Made by a program: the position numbers and the translations under genes
Part shown: positions 43,699 to 53,046 of the stretch, piece after piece
How the letters are laid out: each line of letters opens with the position of its first letter
Position numbering within the stretch: position 1 is the stretch's first letter
Notes under the pieces: generated by a model
The model's input: the letters and a program-made list of their open reading frames with translations, nothing else
Database searches by the model: none
What the model was told of the DNA's origin: nothing
Origin: Selenomonas sp. TAMA-11512
GTDB taxonomy: Bacteria; Bacillota; Negativicutes; Selenomonadales; Selenomonadaceae
Assembly (NCBI RefSeq): GCF_037076525.1
Contig: NZ_AP029018.1
Coordinates: 1,637,001-1,701,000 of the forward strand
Length of the DNA stretch: 64,000 nt
Direction: 5' to 3'

Positions 43699-44919
43699 TT
43701 ATTCATAGCGAAGCGCCTCAATCGGGTCGAGGAGCGCCGCCTTTCTCGCCGGATAGATGCCGAAGAACAGGCCGATTCCGACGGAAAAAAGGAACGATAT
43801 GATGATCGGCGCCGGCGTGATGACGGATTTGATATCCTCCGATAAGCTTGGAAGCGCTGTCGACACGATAACGGCAAAGGTAATTCCGATGAGACCGCCC
43901 ATGACGCTCAAGACAATCGACTCAATGAGGAACTGCAGCATGATATTGGCATACGTCGCGCCCAGCGCCTTTCTTATACCGATCTCCCGCGTCCGCTCCG
44001 TGACCGACACCATCATGATGTTCATGATGCCGATGCCTCCGACGAGGAGCGAGATCCCCGCGATGCATCCCAAAAAGAGAGTGATGCCCGTCAGGAAGGA
44101 TTCCTGCATCTCGGCAATACTCGTCATATTCTCCACAGCAAAATCATCTTCCTTCGTGCCGAAGATGTGATGTCTCTGCCGGAGCAGCGTCTCAATATCG
44201 CTTTGCACCTGTGTCATATGCTCCGGCGAAACCGCCTTGACGGTGATGCCCTGCACGTAGTTCACGCCCATCAGACGCTCCATCGCCGTCGTGATGGGGA
44301 TAAACGCCATATCATCGATCGTCCCCATCATGGTAAACGTGCCTTTCGGCGCAAGGACCCCGATGACCTTATAGGGCTGGCTGTTGATGCGTATGGTCTG
44401 CCCTACGGCATCTCCATCCGGGAAAAGGTCGCCGGCGACCGTCTTGCCCAAGACCACGACGCGGTTGCGCTTTTCCAGATCCGACTCCGAGATAAAGGCA
44501 CCCGTCGACACCTCCAAAGACTGGGTTGAGATATAGTCCGGCTTGACCCCTCCCACCCCTGCGTTCGTATTGAGATTGCCGCTGACCAGCTGATAGGAGC
44601 CGTTCACGGTCGGCGAGATGTACTGAATGTTTTTCACTTTTTTCTCAATGGCTTCCGCGTCCTCGTATTTGAGCGTTTTTCTGGAACCACGTGCACCTCG
44701 TATGCCGCCCGTGTTCGAAGCGCTCGGTGAAATCGACAGCGTATTGCTGCCCAAATCGCCGAATTGCTCCGACATATTGGCACTGAATCCCTGTCCGATC
44801 GATATCATGACAATGACCGCGGCCACGCCGATGATGATGCCGAGCATCGTAAGGAGTGATCGAAGCTTGTTGGCAAGCAGTGCAGAAAAAGCCATCTGCA
44901 TACTTTCTAAAATAAGCAT
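43699..44919 (-). CDS. MacB-type ABC transporter permease
   Basis: 406 residues: one N-terminal helix (LLTMLGIIIGVAAVIVMISI), a large periplasmic MacB domain (about 45-270), and three C-terminal helices of the FtsX fold with TREIGIRKALGA. In contrast to E. coli MacB, ATPase and permease are separate genes here. Last of the four-gene efflux operon; ends just before the lysC promoter. Confidence 0.92.
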   Translation of the reverse strand: MLILESMQMAFSALLANKLRSLLTMLGIIIGVAAVIVMISIGQGFSANMSEQFGDLGSNTLSISPSASNTGGIRGARGSRKTLKYEDAEAIEKKVKNIQYISPTVNGSYQLVSGNLNTNAGVGGVKPDYISTQSLEVSTGAFISESDLEKRNRVVVLGKTVAGDLFPDGDAVGQTIRINSQPYKVIGVLAPKGTFTMMGTIDDMAFIPITTAMERLMGVNYVQGITVKAVSPEHMTQVQSDIETLLRQRHHIFGTKEDDFAVENMTSIAEMQESFLTGITLFLGCIAGISLLVGGIGIMNIMMVSVTERTREIGIRKALGATYANIMLQFLIESIVLSVMGGLIGITFAVIVSTALPSLSEDIKSVITPAPIIISFLFSVGIGLFFGIYPARKAALLDPIEALRYE

Positions 44920-44928
44920 ATATCTCTC

Positions 44929-45660
44929 CTATACAACTTCCATAACGTCGCCTTTGCCCGCTTCATGCGTAATCTTGCCGTCGCGGACAAGAATCTGACG
45001 GCCGGCACGCGTCGCGATTTCCGGCTCGTGCGTAACCAGGATAATGGTACGCCCTTCTTCGTGCAGCCCCTGAAAGATGTTCATAATCTCTTCTGTCGAC
45101 TTCGTATCGAGGTTACCCGTCGGCTCATCCGCCATGATGATCTTCGGGTCATTGACGAGAGCGCGCGCAATGGCGACGCGCTGCCGCTGTCCGCCGGAGA
45201 GCTCATTGGACTTGTGATGCGCGCGGTCTTCCAGACCGACAGCCTTCAGATAGTACATTGCCCTCTCTTCTCTCTCTCTTCGGCCCACGCCCGCATAGAC
45301 AAGAGGCAGCGCCACATTTTGCAGGGTATCGATACGGGGAAGAAGGTTGAAGTTCTGAAAGACAAAGCCTATTTTTTTATTTCTCGTGGTCGCCAGCGCA
45401 TCGTCGGATAAATGCGCCACTTCCTCACCGTCCAAATAGTACGAGCCCTTCGTCGGGCGATCAAGGCATCCCAATATATTCATCAGCGTCGACTTGCCCG
45501 ACCCCGAAGGCCCCATGAGCGCAGCGAAATCCCCCTGGCAAACATCGAGATTGACGCCGTCTAGCGCCGCAACCGTCTCGCCTCCCATCGCATAGAGCTT
45601 ATATATGTCCTTTAATACGATGGTCTTAATTCGATTTTCCTTCTTATCCGGTTCCTTCAT
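44929..45660 (-). CDS. MacB-type ABC transporter ATPase
   Basis: 243 residues from [13 protein letters not shown]. Walker [14 protein letters not shown]-loop [11 protein letters not shown], signature [13 protein letters not shown] and Walker [13 protein letters not shown]. LolD/MacB subfamily. Nineteen bases after the adaptor gene. The upstream in-frame extension overlaps the adaptor and is not used. Confidence 0.94.
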   Translation of the reverse strand: MKEPDKKENRIKTIVLKDIYKLYAMGGETVAALDGVNLDVCQGDFAALMGPSGSGKSTLMNILGCLDRPTKGSYYLDGEEVAHLSDDALATTRNKKIGFVFQNFNLLPRIDTLQNVALPLVYAGVGRREREERAMYYLKAVGLEDRAHHKSNELSGGQRQRVAIARALVNDPKIIMADEPTGNLDTKSTEEIMNIFQGLHEEGRTIILVTHEPEIATRAGRQILVRDGKITHEAGKGDVMEVV

Positions 45661-45679
45661 TTTATTCACTTCCCGGCAA

Positions 45680-46789
45680 TTACATGCCGCCCGGCCCATG
45701 GCGATCTGCGCTCTTGTTGGTAACGCTGTAAGTGACGGACAGCTTCTCTCCTTCTTGGAGACCATCCAGAATCTGCACGTATTCATCGCTGTAGATTCCC
45801 GTCTCCACCTGACGCCGCTCCTCCGTGCCGTCTGCCTTGACAACCATGACATAATTTCCGTTTTTATCACTCTTCAATGCGGCAATCGGCACCGCGAGCG
45901 CGTCATCAATGTCCGCTGTAAAGATTTCAATGCGCGCGGTCATCGCGGGAAGCAGTTTCATATCGGTCGGATCAACATCGAGCGTAACATAGTAGTATAT
46001 GACACTTGCCGAGGATGAGGATGTGGACGAAGAACTGGTCTCTACAACACTTCTCCATGAATTCGTCGTATCCGTCTGTGAAATCTTGGACACCGTCGCC
46101 GTAAATGATTTGCCCGTATAGCCGTCAACGGTAAACGTCGCCTTCTGTCCGACCTCGACACCGCCGATATCCGTCTCATCCACCTGCGCCACAATCTGCA
46201 TCTTCGAGAGATCAGCGATATATAGGAGTGTCGACGGGTTCTGATCTCCGCCGAGGGCCATCGTGCCGACCGTCATCGGCGAACCGACGACGATTCCGCT
46301 CATCGGTGCCGTAATCACGGTCTCTGCAAGATCGGACTCCCGCTCCGTCAATGTGCTCTGCGCGGAATCATAATTGTACTGCGCGTCTTCAAGCGCCGCT
46401 TTTGTATCGGCGCCAACCTCATAGAGATAGCGCTGACGCTCATACTTCGACTTTGTATTCGTCACCTGAAACTGCGCGCGGTCTCGCTGCGCTTTCAGAT
46501 TCGTTCCGTCGAGGACAACGACGGTTTGCCCCGCCTCAACGGTATCATTTTCCTTGACATAGACATTCATGATGCGCGCCGTGACCTTGGAACTGACCTT
46601 GACCGAGTCCAGCGGAATGATCGTACCTGTCGCCGAGACGGTGGAGGTCAGATTCTTCCGCATAACCTCTACCGTATTCGTCGGCATCTCGCTTTTTTTT
46701 TGCTCTTCCTGATAGCTTGTCCATCCGTAATAGGCGCCGGCCGCTATCAGGAGGACTGCAAGGCTCCCTGCAATGAGTTTCTTTTTCAT
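45680..46789 (-). CDS. MacA-like periplasmic adaptor (membrane fusion protein)
   Basis: 369 residues: an N-terminal membrane anchor (IAGSLAVLLIAAGAYYGW), a split lipoyl domain (VEAGQTVVVLD and ITAPMSGIVVGSP), an alpha-hairpin (about 100-150), and beta-barrel and membrane-proximal domains. It bridges the MacB-type transporter to the TolC-like channel encoded just upstream. A serine-rich stretch (TSSSSTSSSSASV) in the barrel region is unusual for the family. Confidence 0.92.
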   Translation of the reverse strand: MKKKLIAGSLAVLLIAAGAYYGWTSYQEEQKKSEMPTNTVEVMRKNLTSTVSATGTIIPLDSVKVSSKVTARIMNVYVKENDTVEAGQTVVVLDGTNLKAQRDRAQFQVTNTKSKYERQRYLYEVGADTKAALEDAQYNYDSAQSTLTERESDLAETVITAPMSGIVVGSPMTVGTMALGGDQNPSTLLYIADLSKMQIVAQVDETDIGGVEVGQKATFTVDGYTGKSFTATVSKISQTDTTNSWRSVVETSSSSTSSSSASVIYYYVTLDVDPTDMKLLPAMTARIEIFTADIDDALAVPIAALKSDKNGNYVMVVKADGTEERRQVETGIYSDEYVQILDGLQEGEKLSVTYSVTNKSADRHGPGGM

Positions 46790-46792
46790 GTG

Positions 46793-48196
46793 TTATGCGC
46801 TCCTCCCCGCATCCCGGGCTTCCTGTGCCGCGTCTTTTTCACCTGTCGGCTGTGTCGTTACACGCCGTTCGTCCGCCGCGGATGCCTCCGCGGGAGACGC
46901 TGCAGCGGGGAGCTCATCGAGCGGCTTTCCCATGCGGTTTTCGATCTGCGCGCGATAGCGTGCATAGCTGTACTGCGCCTCGATGTAGTTCAGCTCCGCA
47001 CGGGAGAGCGCCAGCTCGGCATCGATGATATCGAGCATGATGCCTTCACCGACGCGATACTTTTCGCTTGCGATGTATCGCTCTTCACGCGCGAGCCCCA
47101 CAGCGTCCCTGGTCGCCTCCTGCTTGCGCTCTGCCGCCCGCATATTGTGGTAAGCCTCTCGGATGCTGTAATCGACCGTCTCTCGGTCTTTCTGCAGGGT
47201 GAGCTCAGCGGTCTTGATATCGCTTTCAGCGGCTCTGAGCTTTGCCTCTCTCTGTCCGTTATCGAAAATGTTCCAATTGAGGTTGAGGCCTGCGGACACG
47301 CCATGATTGTGATCATTGGAAGGGCGGTAGTTCCACCCGCCGTTTGTGCCTACAGATAACGACAGCGTCGGATGATACGCCGCCTTGACGAGATCCAGAG
47401 ACACCTTCGCACGCTCCACGGCAATCGAGTCCGACTGCAGATCCTTGCGCATGCGCTGTCCATAGGAGAGGACATCATCAAGCTCTTCCAAAAAGGGCAC
47501 ATACGCGACAGAGGTCGTCAATGTCAAGGGCTCATCGCGGTCGATGTTCGTAAGATTGCGAAGATTCGCCAAGGAGACCTCATAGCTGCTTTCCGAGCTG
47601 ATGAGCGTCTGTTTCGCGTTCGACACTTCGACGGCCGCGCGAAGCACATCCATGCGTGCCTTACTGCCTGCCTGATAGAGAATCTCCGTATTTGACAGAT
47701 GCTTTTCGAGATTCGAGAGCGACTCCCGATTGACGGCGATCGTATCACGCGCCTGCAAAGCGTCGTAATAGGCCTCGACCACCGACAGTCGAAGATCCTC
47801 TCTTGCTCTCTCCGCGGCAAGCCGTGCCGTATCAAGTGCCAGCTCCGCACTGTCGATGTTCTTGTCATTGCTCTTATTGATCAAAGGCATCGAGGCATTG
47901 AGATTGGCGCTTGAACTTGCGTTGGAATTGTGATTGCTTGATCCCTCCGACCATGTCTTACTTGTGTTTGCCGATGCACCGGCAGTCACGGAAACGCCCT
48001 TGCTCCTTCTTGCCTCGTCGAGCTCAGCCGCGCGTCGAACCTCGGATTCCTCCGTGATCTTCTGCCCTGTATTATCCTCTATCGAAAGCCGTACAGCCTG
48101 ATCGAGGGACAGATCGGCGGCTTCCGCTCCCGTCAGCCGCCAGCAGCACAGTCCTGCAAGCAAGAGTGCCCAGCGCTTTCCCCTCCATTTTTTCAT
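46793..48196 (-). CDS. TolC family outer-membrane channel
   Basis: About 467 residues from MKKWRGKRWALLLAG with a signal peptide ending near GAEA-ADL; an alternative start is 48247. Two repeated outer-membrane-efflux halves of long helices (about 25-220 and 240-430), as in TolC. Pro- and Ala-rich C-terminal tail. First gene of TolC-MacA-MacB ATPase-MacB permease, a full tripartite pump for export of a drug, lipid or peptide. Substrate unknown. Confidence 0.92.
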   Translation of the reverse strand: MKKWRGKRWALLLAGLCCWRLTGAEAADLSLDQAVRLSIEDNTGQKITEESEVRRAAELDEARRSKGVSVTAGASANTSKTWSEGSSNHNSNASSSANLNASMPLINKSNDKNIDSAELALDTARLAAERAREDLRLSVVEAYYDALQARDTIAVNRESLSNLEKHLSNTEILYQAGSKARMDVLRAAVEVSNAKQTLISSESSYEVSLANLRNLTNIDRDEPLTLTTSVAYVPFLEELDDVLSYGQRMRKDLQSDSIAVERAKVSLDLVKAAYHPTLSLSVGTNGGWNYRPSNDHNHGVSAGLNLNWNIFDNGQREAKLRAAESDIKTAELTLQKDRETVDYSIREAYHNMRAAERKQEATRDAVGLAREERYIASEKYRVGEGIMLDIIDAELALSRAELNYIEAQYSYARYRAQIENRMGKPLDELPAAASPAEASAADERRVTTQPTGEKDAAQEARDAGRSA

Positions 48197-48376
48197 GCCT
48201 CCACCCCATTCTGTTCCATACGCGGGTCGTGTTGTCTTCCCTTCCATCCGCAGGTATCAAGGCAGATTAACAGGGAATTAACTTCGTAAATTAAACGTAG
48301 TATAGTATCCATTTTTTAAGAAAGCACTGCACAAAGATTAGGTTTTTCTTAAAATGAAGTTATGCAAATATGCCCG

Positions 48377-50791
48377 TCAGACAATGGATATCGGGTCAAT
48401 ATCAATCGTCACATCATTCTCCGTATGCAGATGTATCTCTTTAAGGAATGCCTGCACGGGGGCAAGCTTCACCGCCTTGATGAGCAGGCAGCAGCGGTCG
48501 ATCCCGCGAAGCCTCGCAATCATCGCGGGGGCGGGACCGATGATCTCCACGCCTTGCTCGCTGTGAAACGCTGCCCGGAACCGCGCTTTGACCTCCATGG
48601 CCCATGCCTTGACAGCCTCCTCGCCCGCACGGTGAAACGTCAGCTTGACAAGTCGAACGAACGGAGGATACGACAGGGCTTTCCGCAGCTTGATTTCCTC
48701 CCGATAAAAGCCCTCATAGTCCTGTGCCGCCCCCGTTTGTACGGCATAGTGCTCCGGATTGTAGCACTGCACGACGACACGCCCCTCCTGCTCTCCGCGC
48801 CCGGCACGTCCGGCCGTTTGCGTGATGAGCATAAAGGTGCGCTCCGCCGCCCGATAATCGGGAAGATTGAGGCTCGCATCGGCGCTCAAAATACCGACGG
48901 CTGTGACATTCGGTATGTCATGTCCCTTGGCGACCATCTGCGTACCGAGCAGGACGTCATACTTCTTCTCACGAAAGGCGGTCAGGATTTCCTGATGCGC
49001 AAATTTTCTCCCTGTCGTATCACGATCCATGCGAACGACACGCGCTTGGGGAAACTTCTCCTGCAGCTCGTGCTCGAGCTTCTCCGTCCCGGATCCGAAG
49101 TATCGGATATAGGGACTGCCGCACTTCGGACACGTCATAGGCACAGGCACCTTGATATCACAGTGATGGCAGAGAAGCGATCCGTCCTTGTGGTAGACAA
49201 GCGGCAGCTCACAGCACTCGCACTTCAGCGCCTCGCCGCAGGAGCGGCAGAGTACGAACGTCGAAAATCCGCGGCGATTCAGCATCAGGATGAGCTGCTC
49301 CCCTTTGGCAAGCGTCGCCTCGATCAAAGACTCCAAAGCTCTCGACAGGATTCGTCGATGACCGGACTTCAGCTCCTCCCGCATATCCACACTCTGCACA
49401 ATCGGCAGCGGACGATTGCCGATGCGGTCCGGCATAGAGAGCTTCACAATCTCCCCGCACGCCGCTCGATAAGCAGTCTCCAAAGACGGCGTCGCGCTGC
49501 CGAGAAGCAGCACCGCCCGGTGCATCTTCGCCATTGCCTCCGCGACAACGCGCGCATGGTAGCGCGGCGCCTCATCCTGCTTGTAGGATAGGTCCTGCTC
49601 CTCATCCAGGATGATAAGCCCGACCTCATCCGTTGGGACAAAGAGCGCCGAGCGCGCGCCGATGACGATACCGACCTCTCTCTGACGGAGACGCGCGATC
49701 GCATCGTTGCGCTCCGCCAAAGAAATCTGACTGTGCATGACAATCATATCCTCGGCAAATACGCTCTTGAAGGCAATGACGATCTGACTGGTAAGCGCGA
49801 TCTCCGGCACCAGTACGATGACCTGCTTGCCCTTGGCACGTACAAGGCGTGCTGCCTCTATGTAGACTTGCGTCTTTCCGCTGCCCGTAACTCCCTGCAG
49901 CAGAAACGCCTGCTGCCTCCCCGCCTCAATGCAGGGACGGATTGCCTCCATGGCAATTTTTTGACTCTCGCTAAGCTCTACCGCCTGCTGATACGCTTCT
50001 AGATCACGGTAGCTGTCGCGGAGCTTTCTCCGCTCTTCAATGGTGACAAGCCCTGACTTTTCCGCCGTTCGGATGACCGACGACGAGATATCCTGCGCTT
50101 TGAGTTCCGCGACCGACTGCGGTGATCTCGCTTCCAGACTCTCCAGCAGCTGCCGCTGTTTTGGCGTCAGCTTCCGCGGGCTCATCGCCTCCGCACTTTC
50201 CAAAGACACGGCACGCAGGACAATGCGCTCCAGCTTGATGTTTTCCCGTCTCTTGGCCAGATATTCCTTCTGAATGAGCTTATAGTGCACAAGCTTTTCC
50301 AATAGATTCGGAAGCTGCTCCCTATATAGCGGGAACTTGCCGGACAGCTCATTCGCGCGCACAGGCGCATGTTCTTTGATATAGCTGTAGACGGCTCGAT
50401 ACGTGTCTGCAGCCAACATGGCAGACTCTTTTACATCTGTCAACGCTCTGTAGGCAGCCTCGATGCGAAGTCCGCTTTTCCCGGGCATAAAAAGACGCAT
50501 CGTCTCCGCGCGGGAACACAGATAAAAATCGTGCATCCAATCTGCGAGCGCCAGCGTCCTCTCATTGAACCAAGGCTCATCATCAACGAGTGAAAGGATA
50601 TCCTTTAACGCGATATCACTTGACGGCTGCTCCTTGACCTCAAGGACAAAGCCCTCTACGCTGCGCCCGCCAAACGGAACAAATACGCGCCAGCCGACCT
50701 GCAGGAAGGAAAACTGCTCCGGCACGCGATAGCTGAAAGCGGAAGCAATGCTCTTTAGCGGCAGATTCACATATACATTTGCAACGAGCAT
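48377..50791 (-). CDS. priA: Primosomal protein N' (replication restart helicase)
   Basis: 804 residues from MLVANVYVNLPLKSIASAFS; AGGGGG lies 7 bases before this ATG. N-terminal DNA-binding domain, Walker A GVTGSGKTQVY, DEEQ box (ILDEEQDLSYKQ), and the zinc-binding cysteine cluster CRSCGEALKCECC ... CHHCDI ... CPKCGS between the helicase lobes. Restarts stalled forks. The 180 bases downstream, before the TolC gene, hold an AT-rich inverted repeat (TTTTAAGAAA / TTTCTTAAAA, 48313-48355) and a possible TATACT -10 for the efflux operon. Confidence 0.96.
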   Translation of the reverse strand: MLVANVYVNLPLKSIASAFSYRVPEQFSFLQVGWRVFVPFGGRSVEGFVLEVKEQPSSDIALKDILSLVDDEPWFNERTLALADWMHDFYLCSRAETMRLFMPGKSGLRIEAAYRALTDVKESAMLAADTYRAVYSYIKEHAPVRANELSGKFPLYREQLPNLLEKLVHYKLIQKEYLAKRRENIKLERIVLRAVSLESAEAMSPRKLTPKQRQLLESLEARSPQSVAELKAQDISSSVIRTAEKSGLVTIEERRKLRDSYRDLEAYQQAVELSESQKIAMEAIRPCIEAGRQQAFLLQGVTGSGKTQVYIEAARLVRAKGKQVIVLVPEIALTSQIVIAFKSVFAEDMIVMHSQISLAERNDAIARLRQREVGIVIGARSALFVPTDEVGLIILDEEQDLSYKQDEAPRYHARVVAEAMAKMHRAVLLLGSATPSLETAYRAACGEIVKLSMPDRIGNRPLPIVQSVDMREELKSGHRRILSRALESLIEATLAKGEQLILMLNRRGFSTFVLCRSCGEALKCECCELPLVYHKDGSLLCHHCDIKVPVPMTCPKCGSPYIRYFGSGTEKLEHELQEKFPQARVVRMDRDTTGRKFAHQEILTAFREKKYDVLLGTQMVAKGHDIPNVTAVGILSADASLNLPDYRAAERTFMLITQTAGRAGRGEQEGRVVVQCYNPEHYAVQTGAAQDYEGFYREEIKLRKALSYPPFVRLVKLTFHRAGEEAVKAWAMEVKARFRAAFHSEQGVEIIGPAPAMIARLRGIDRCCLLIKAVKLAPVQAFLKEIHLHTENDVTIDIDPISIV

Positions 50792-50856
50792 CCCTCTGCC
50801 CCCTTTTACGATACAAAGGGCCGCCGCTTCCACGGCAGCCCGAAGCATTGCTCACT

Positions 50857-50873
50857 TTTATCAGCGTTTCCTA
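50857..50873. repeat. Dispersed repeat copy forming the stop of the 3D-domain gene
   Basis: Minus strand TAGGAAACGCTGATAAA, identical to the core copy at speB. Its TAG is the stop codon of the 3D-domain protein gene. Confidence 0.7.
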
Positions 50874-51491
50874 ATTCAAAATAAATATCTCTATATTCTG
50901 TCGGCCGAACATGATTGCTTCATAATGCGTATCAAAGGCGATGTCAATCACATTGCCGCGGATGTTGCCGCCGATATCCTCGGCAACTGCCTCTCCGTAG
51001 CCCGGAATAAAGACCCTCGTCCCCATCGGAATCACTGCGGGATCGACGGCTATGACACCGCGGCGAAGGAGCGTTCCCGAGGCAGTATGTGATCCCATCC
51101 CTGGATCCTCCGGGCTATAGGCGAATGCCGTCACAAACAGCGATCGTGCCCCCGCCGGTGCCGAGGCCGTGCTCATCGGCTGCACAGCAGGCATCTCCGG
51201 GGGCTCCTGCCCTCCCGAGAGCGCGCGATACGTTGCTTCGCCACAGACACCATCTGCCTCCAGTCCCTCTGCCGTCTGGAATTTTCGAATCGCCCCTGCG
51301 GTTCGATTGCCACAAATACCATCCGCTTCGCCGGCTGCCAAATAGCCCTTTTCAATCAGGAGCTCCTGTACTTTTCGGACATGCGCTCCCCGGCTTCCCT
51401 GCTTTACGACGAAAGCAGCCGCAAATCCCGTCTGCATTGACAGCAGCAAACAAATAAGCAGCAGTGTAAGACGCAAAATACATTTCTTCAA
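50871..51491 (-). CDS. Secreted peptidoglycan-binding and 3D-domain protein
   Basis: 206 residues: signal peptide (to about GFAAA), one PG_binding_1 domain (about 30-92; GSRGAHVRKVQELLIEKGYL and GICGNRTAGAIRKFQ), a short linker, and a C-terminal 3D domain named for its three Asp residues (FAYSPEDPGMG, IAVDPAVIPMGTRVFIPGYG, AEDIGGNIRGNVIDIAF). Such proteins (YocH, Rpf-like, MltA-like fold) cut or remodel cell-wall glycan. Its stop codon is provided by a repeat; the family usually ends near this point. Confidence 0.9.
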   Translation of the reverse strand: MKKCILRLTLLLICLLLSMQTGFAAAFVVKQGSRGAHVRKVQELLIEKGYLAAGEADGICGNRTAGAIRKFQTAEGLEADGVCGEATYRALSGGQEPPEMPAVQPMSTASAPAGARSLFVTAFAYSPEDPGMGSHTASGTLLRRGVIAVDPAVIPMGTRVFIPGYGEAVAEDIGGNIRGNVIDIAFDTHYEAIMFGRQNIEIFILN

Positions 51492-51568
51492 GCATATCCC
51501 TCCGCACTTATAGACATCCTGTCAACATACCCTCAAGTATACCAAAAAAATGAATGTACGTCAAAAGT

Positions 51569-51615
51569 CCTTGCTATGTTGCTGTCAAATAAAACCTTGC
51601 TATGTTGCTCTCAAA
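51569..51615. repeat. Two 21-bp direct repeats, period 26
   Basis: CCTTGCTATGTTGCT(G/C)TCAAA occurs twice, differing at one base, in the 230-bp interval between the 3D-domain gene and the acyl-ligase gene. No gene is seen in that interval. Confidence 0.6.
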
Positions 51616-51723
51616 GAAACTCCGCTCCGCGGCTGCCTGTGAATTGCTGTACAAGCCCACGGACAGCAGCGGCTGCACGTACAGGAGATACACCTCATGA
51701 TTGACGCTTCCATTTGAACTGTA

Positions 51724-53046
51724 TCAGCTGCCGTTAAATATATAGCTCCTCAGCCTCTCTTTATCCGCTTTGCCTCGATCATTGATCGGAATTTCATTCA
51801 GATAAAACAGCTTTTTAGGACGCTCCACCGCTGGCAGCTCTTTCCGAATGCGCTTCTCTATCGGCCCTCTTTCCACTGACCTCTCAAGCACAAGGAAGGC
51901 AGCCGCCTCCTCATATCGTCTGCTGTCCTCATAGCCGAGCACCTCTGCGGCTTCGACGCCCTGCATCTTCTCAAGCTTTTCCTTCAGCGCGGCGAGACTG
52001 ATCTTATAACCGCCCTTGTTGACAACATCCGAGCGTCTCCCCAGGAGGCGAAGGTTCCCTTTCTCGTCCAGCGTCCCCAGATCGCCGAGCGCGAACGGAC
52101 ACTTGACATTGCTGACGCGATACGGCGTCGTCACGTAAATAAGCGAATCACGCACCTCAAGCTTGACATTTTCAAACGGGCGTCCGAGATTTCGCTCGTC
52201 AAATCCCTCTCCTTCGAGCTCTCGATATGTGATGTAGTTCAGCTCGCTCGCGCCATAGTAGAGAAAGATATGTGCTGCCGGAAAGCTTCTCCTCAGAGAC
52301 TGCAGCAGTTCTTCGGACAAGAGCTGCGATCCTGTAAAAACGGATTGAATGCCTTGTATGGGCGCCTCTTTTGCCTGCACGAGCAGTCGAAGCTTATTCG
52401 GCACAAGATAGACGACATCCACACCGCTCTCCGACAGCAGATGGTATACCTGTTTGGGCTGGAAGGCTGCCGTTGTAACAAGTGTCGCTCCTCTATAGAG
52501 CACGGCGAGAAAGACATTGAGATTTCCTGTAAACCCGAGGCTGCCGTGCAGATAGAGGCGGCTCTCTTCGCCTATACGAAAGGCAGCGTTTTGCACGGGA
52601 AAGAACGCGGCCCAGCTCGCATACGTCCTGTATAGCACCTTCGGGGCACCTGTGCTGCCCGATGTAAAAACGCCCATGCATCCCTCAGGGGAAGACACAT
52701 TTTCCGTCGTATCCCGGGGACTCCATGAGACTTCTCCCTGCCGCATCGTCAGTATCCCGGCAATATTCTCTGTCGGGCGGCGCGCAAGGCTGTCCATGAC
52801 GCCGGCATGCGCCGCAAGAGGACGCGCTCCTATCCGCTGCAGCGCGAAAAAGAGCGATGCCTCCTCTATGAAATCCTCACTGTAGATGATGACATCGCCC
52901 CTGATGTGAAAATCTTCCAGCTCCTCAGCCAGCGCATCCACATTTGACAGGAATGACGCATACGAAAAAACACGCGCATCCATGCACAAAAAAGGCTTGT
53001 TTCCGTATGCGACGGCTTGCGCCTGTAAGAGCTTATAGTAATTCAT
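51724..53046 (-). CDS. Acyl-adenylating ligase (ANL superfamily, YhfT-like)
   Basis: 440 residues, somewhat short for the superfamily. P-loop VFTSGSTGAPKVLYRT, the YGASELNYITY aromatic/acid motif, hinge GDLGTLDEKGNLRLLGRRSD, and the C-terminal catalytic lysine in INDRGKADKE. It should activate a carboxylic acid to an acyl-adenylate and pass it to CoA or a carrier protein; the acid is unknown. The start overlaps the thiolase stop by 4 bases. In B. subtilis the bioY paralogue yhfU is also grouped with an acyl ligase (yhfT) and a thiolase (yhfS), so this pairing has precedent. Confidence 0.85.
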   Translation of the reverse strand: MNYYKLLQAQAVAYGNKPFLCMDARVFSYASFLSNVDALAEELEDFHIRGDVIIYSEDFIEEASLFFALQRIGARPLAAHAGVMDSLARRPTENIAGILTMRQGEVSWSPRDTTENVSSPEGCMGVFTSGSTGAPKVLYRTYASWAAFFPVQNAAFRIGEESRLYLHGSLGFTGNLNVFLAVLYRGATLVTTAAFQPKQVYHLLSESGVDVVYLVPNKLRLLVQAKEAPIQGIQSVFTGSQLLSEELLQSLRRSFPAAHIFLYYGASELNYITYRELEGEGFDERNLGRPFENVKLEVRDSLIYVTTPYRVSNVKCPFALGDLGTLDEKGNLRLLGRRSDVVNKGGYKISLAALKEKLEKMQGVEAAEVLGYEDSRRYEEAAAFLVLERSVERGPIEKRIRKELPAVERPKKLFYLNEIPINDRGKADKERLRSYIFNGS

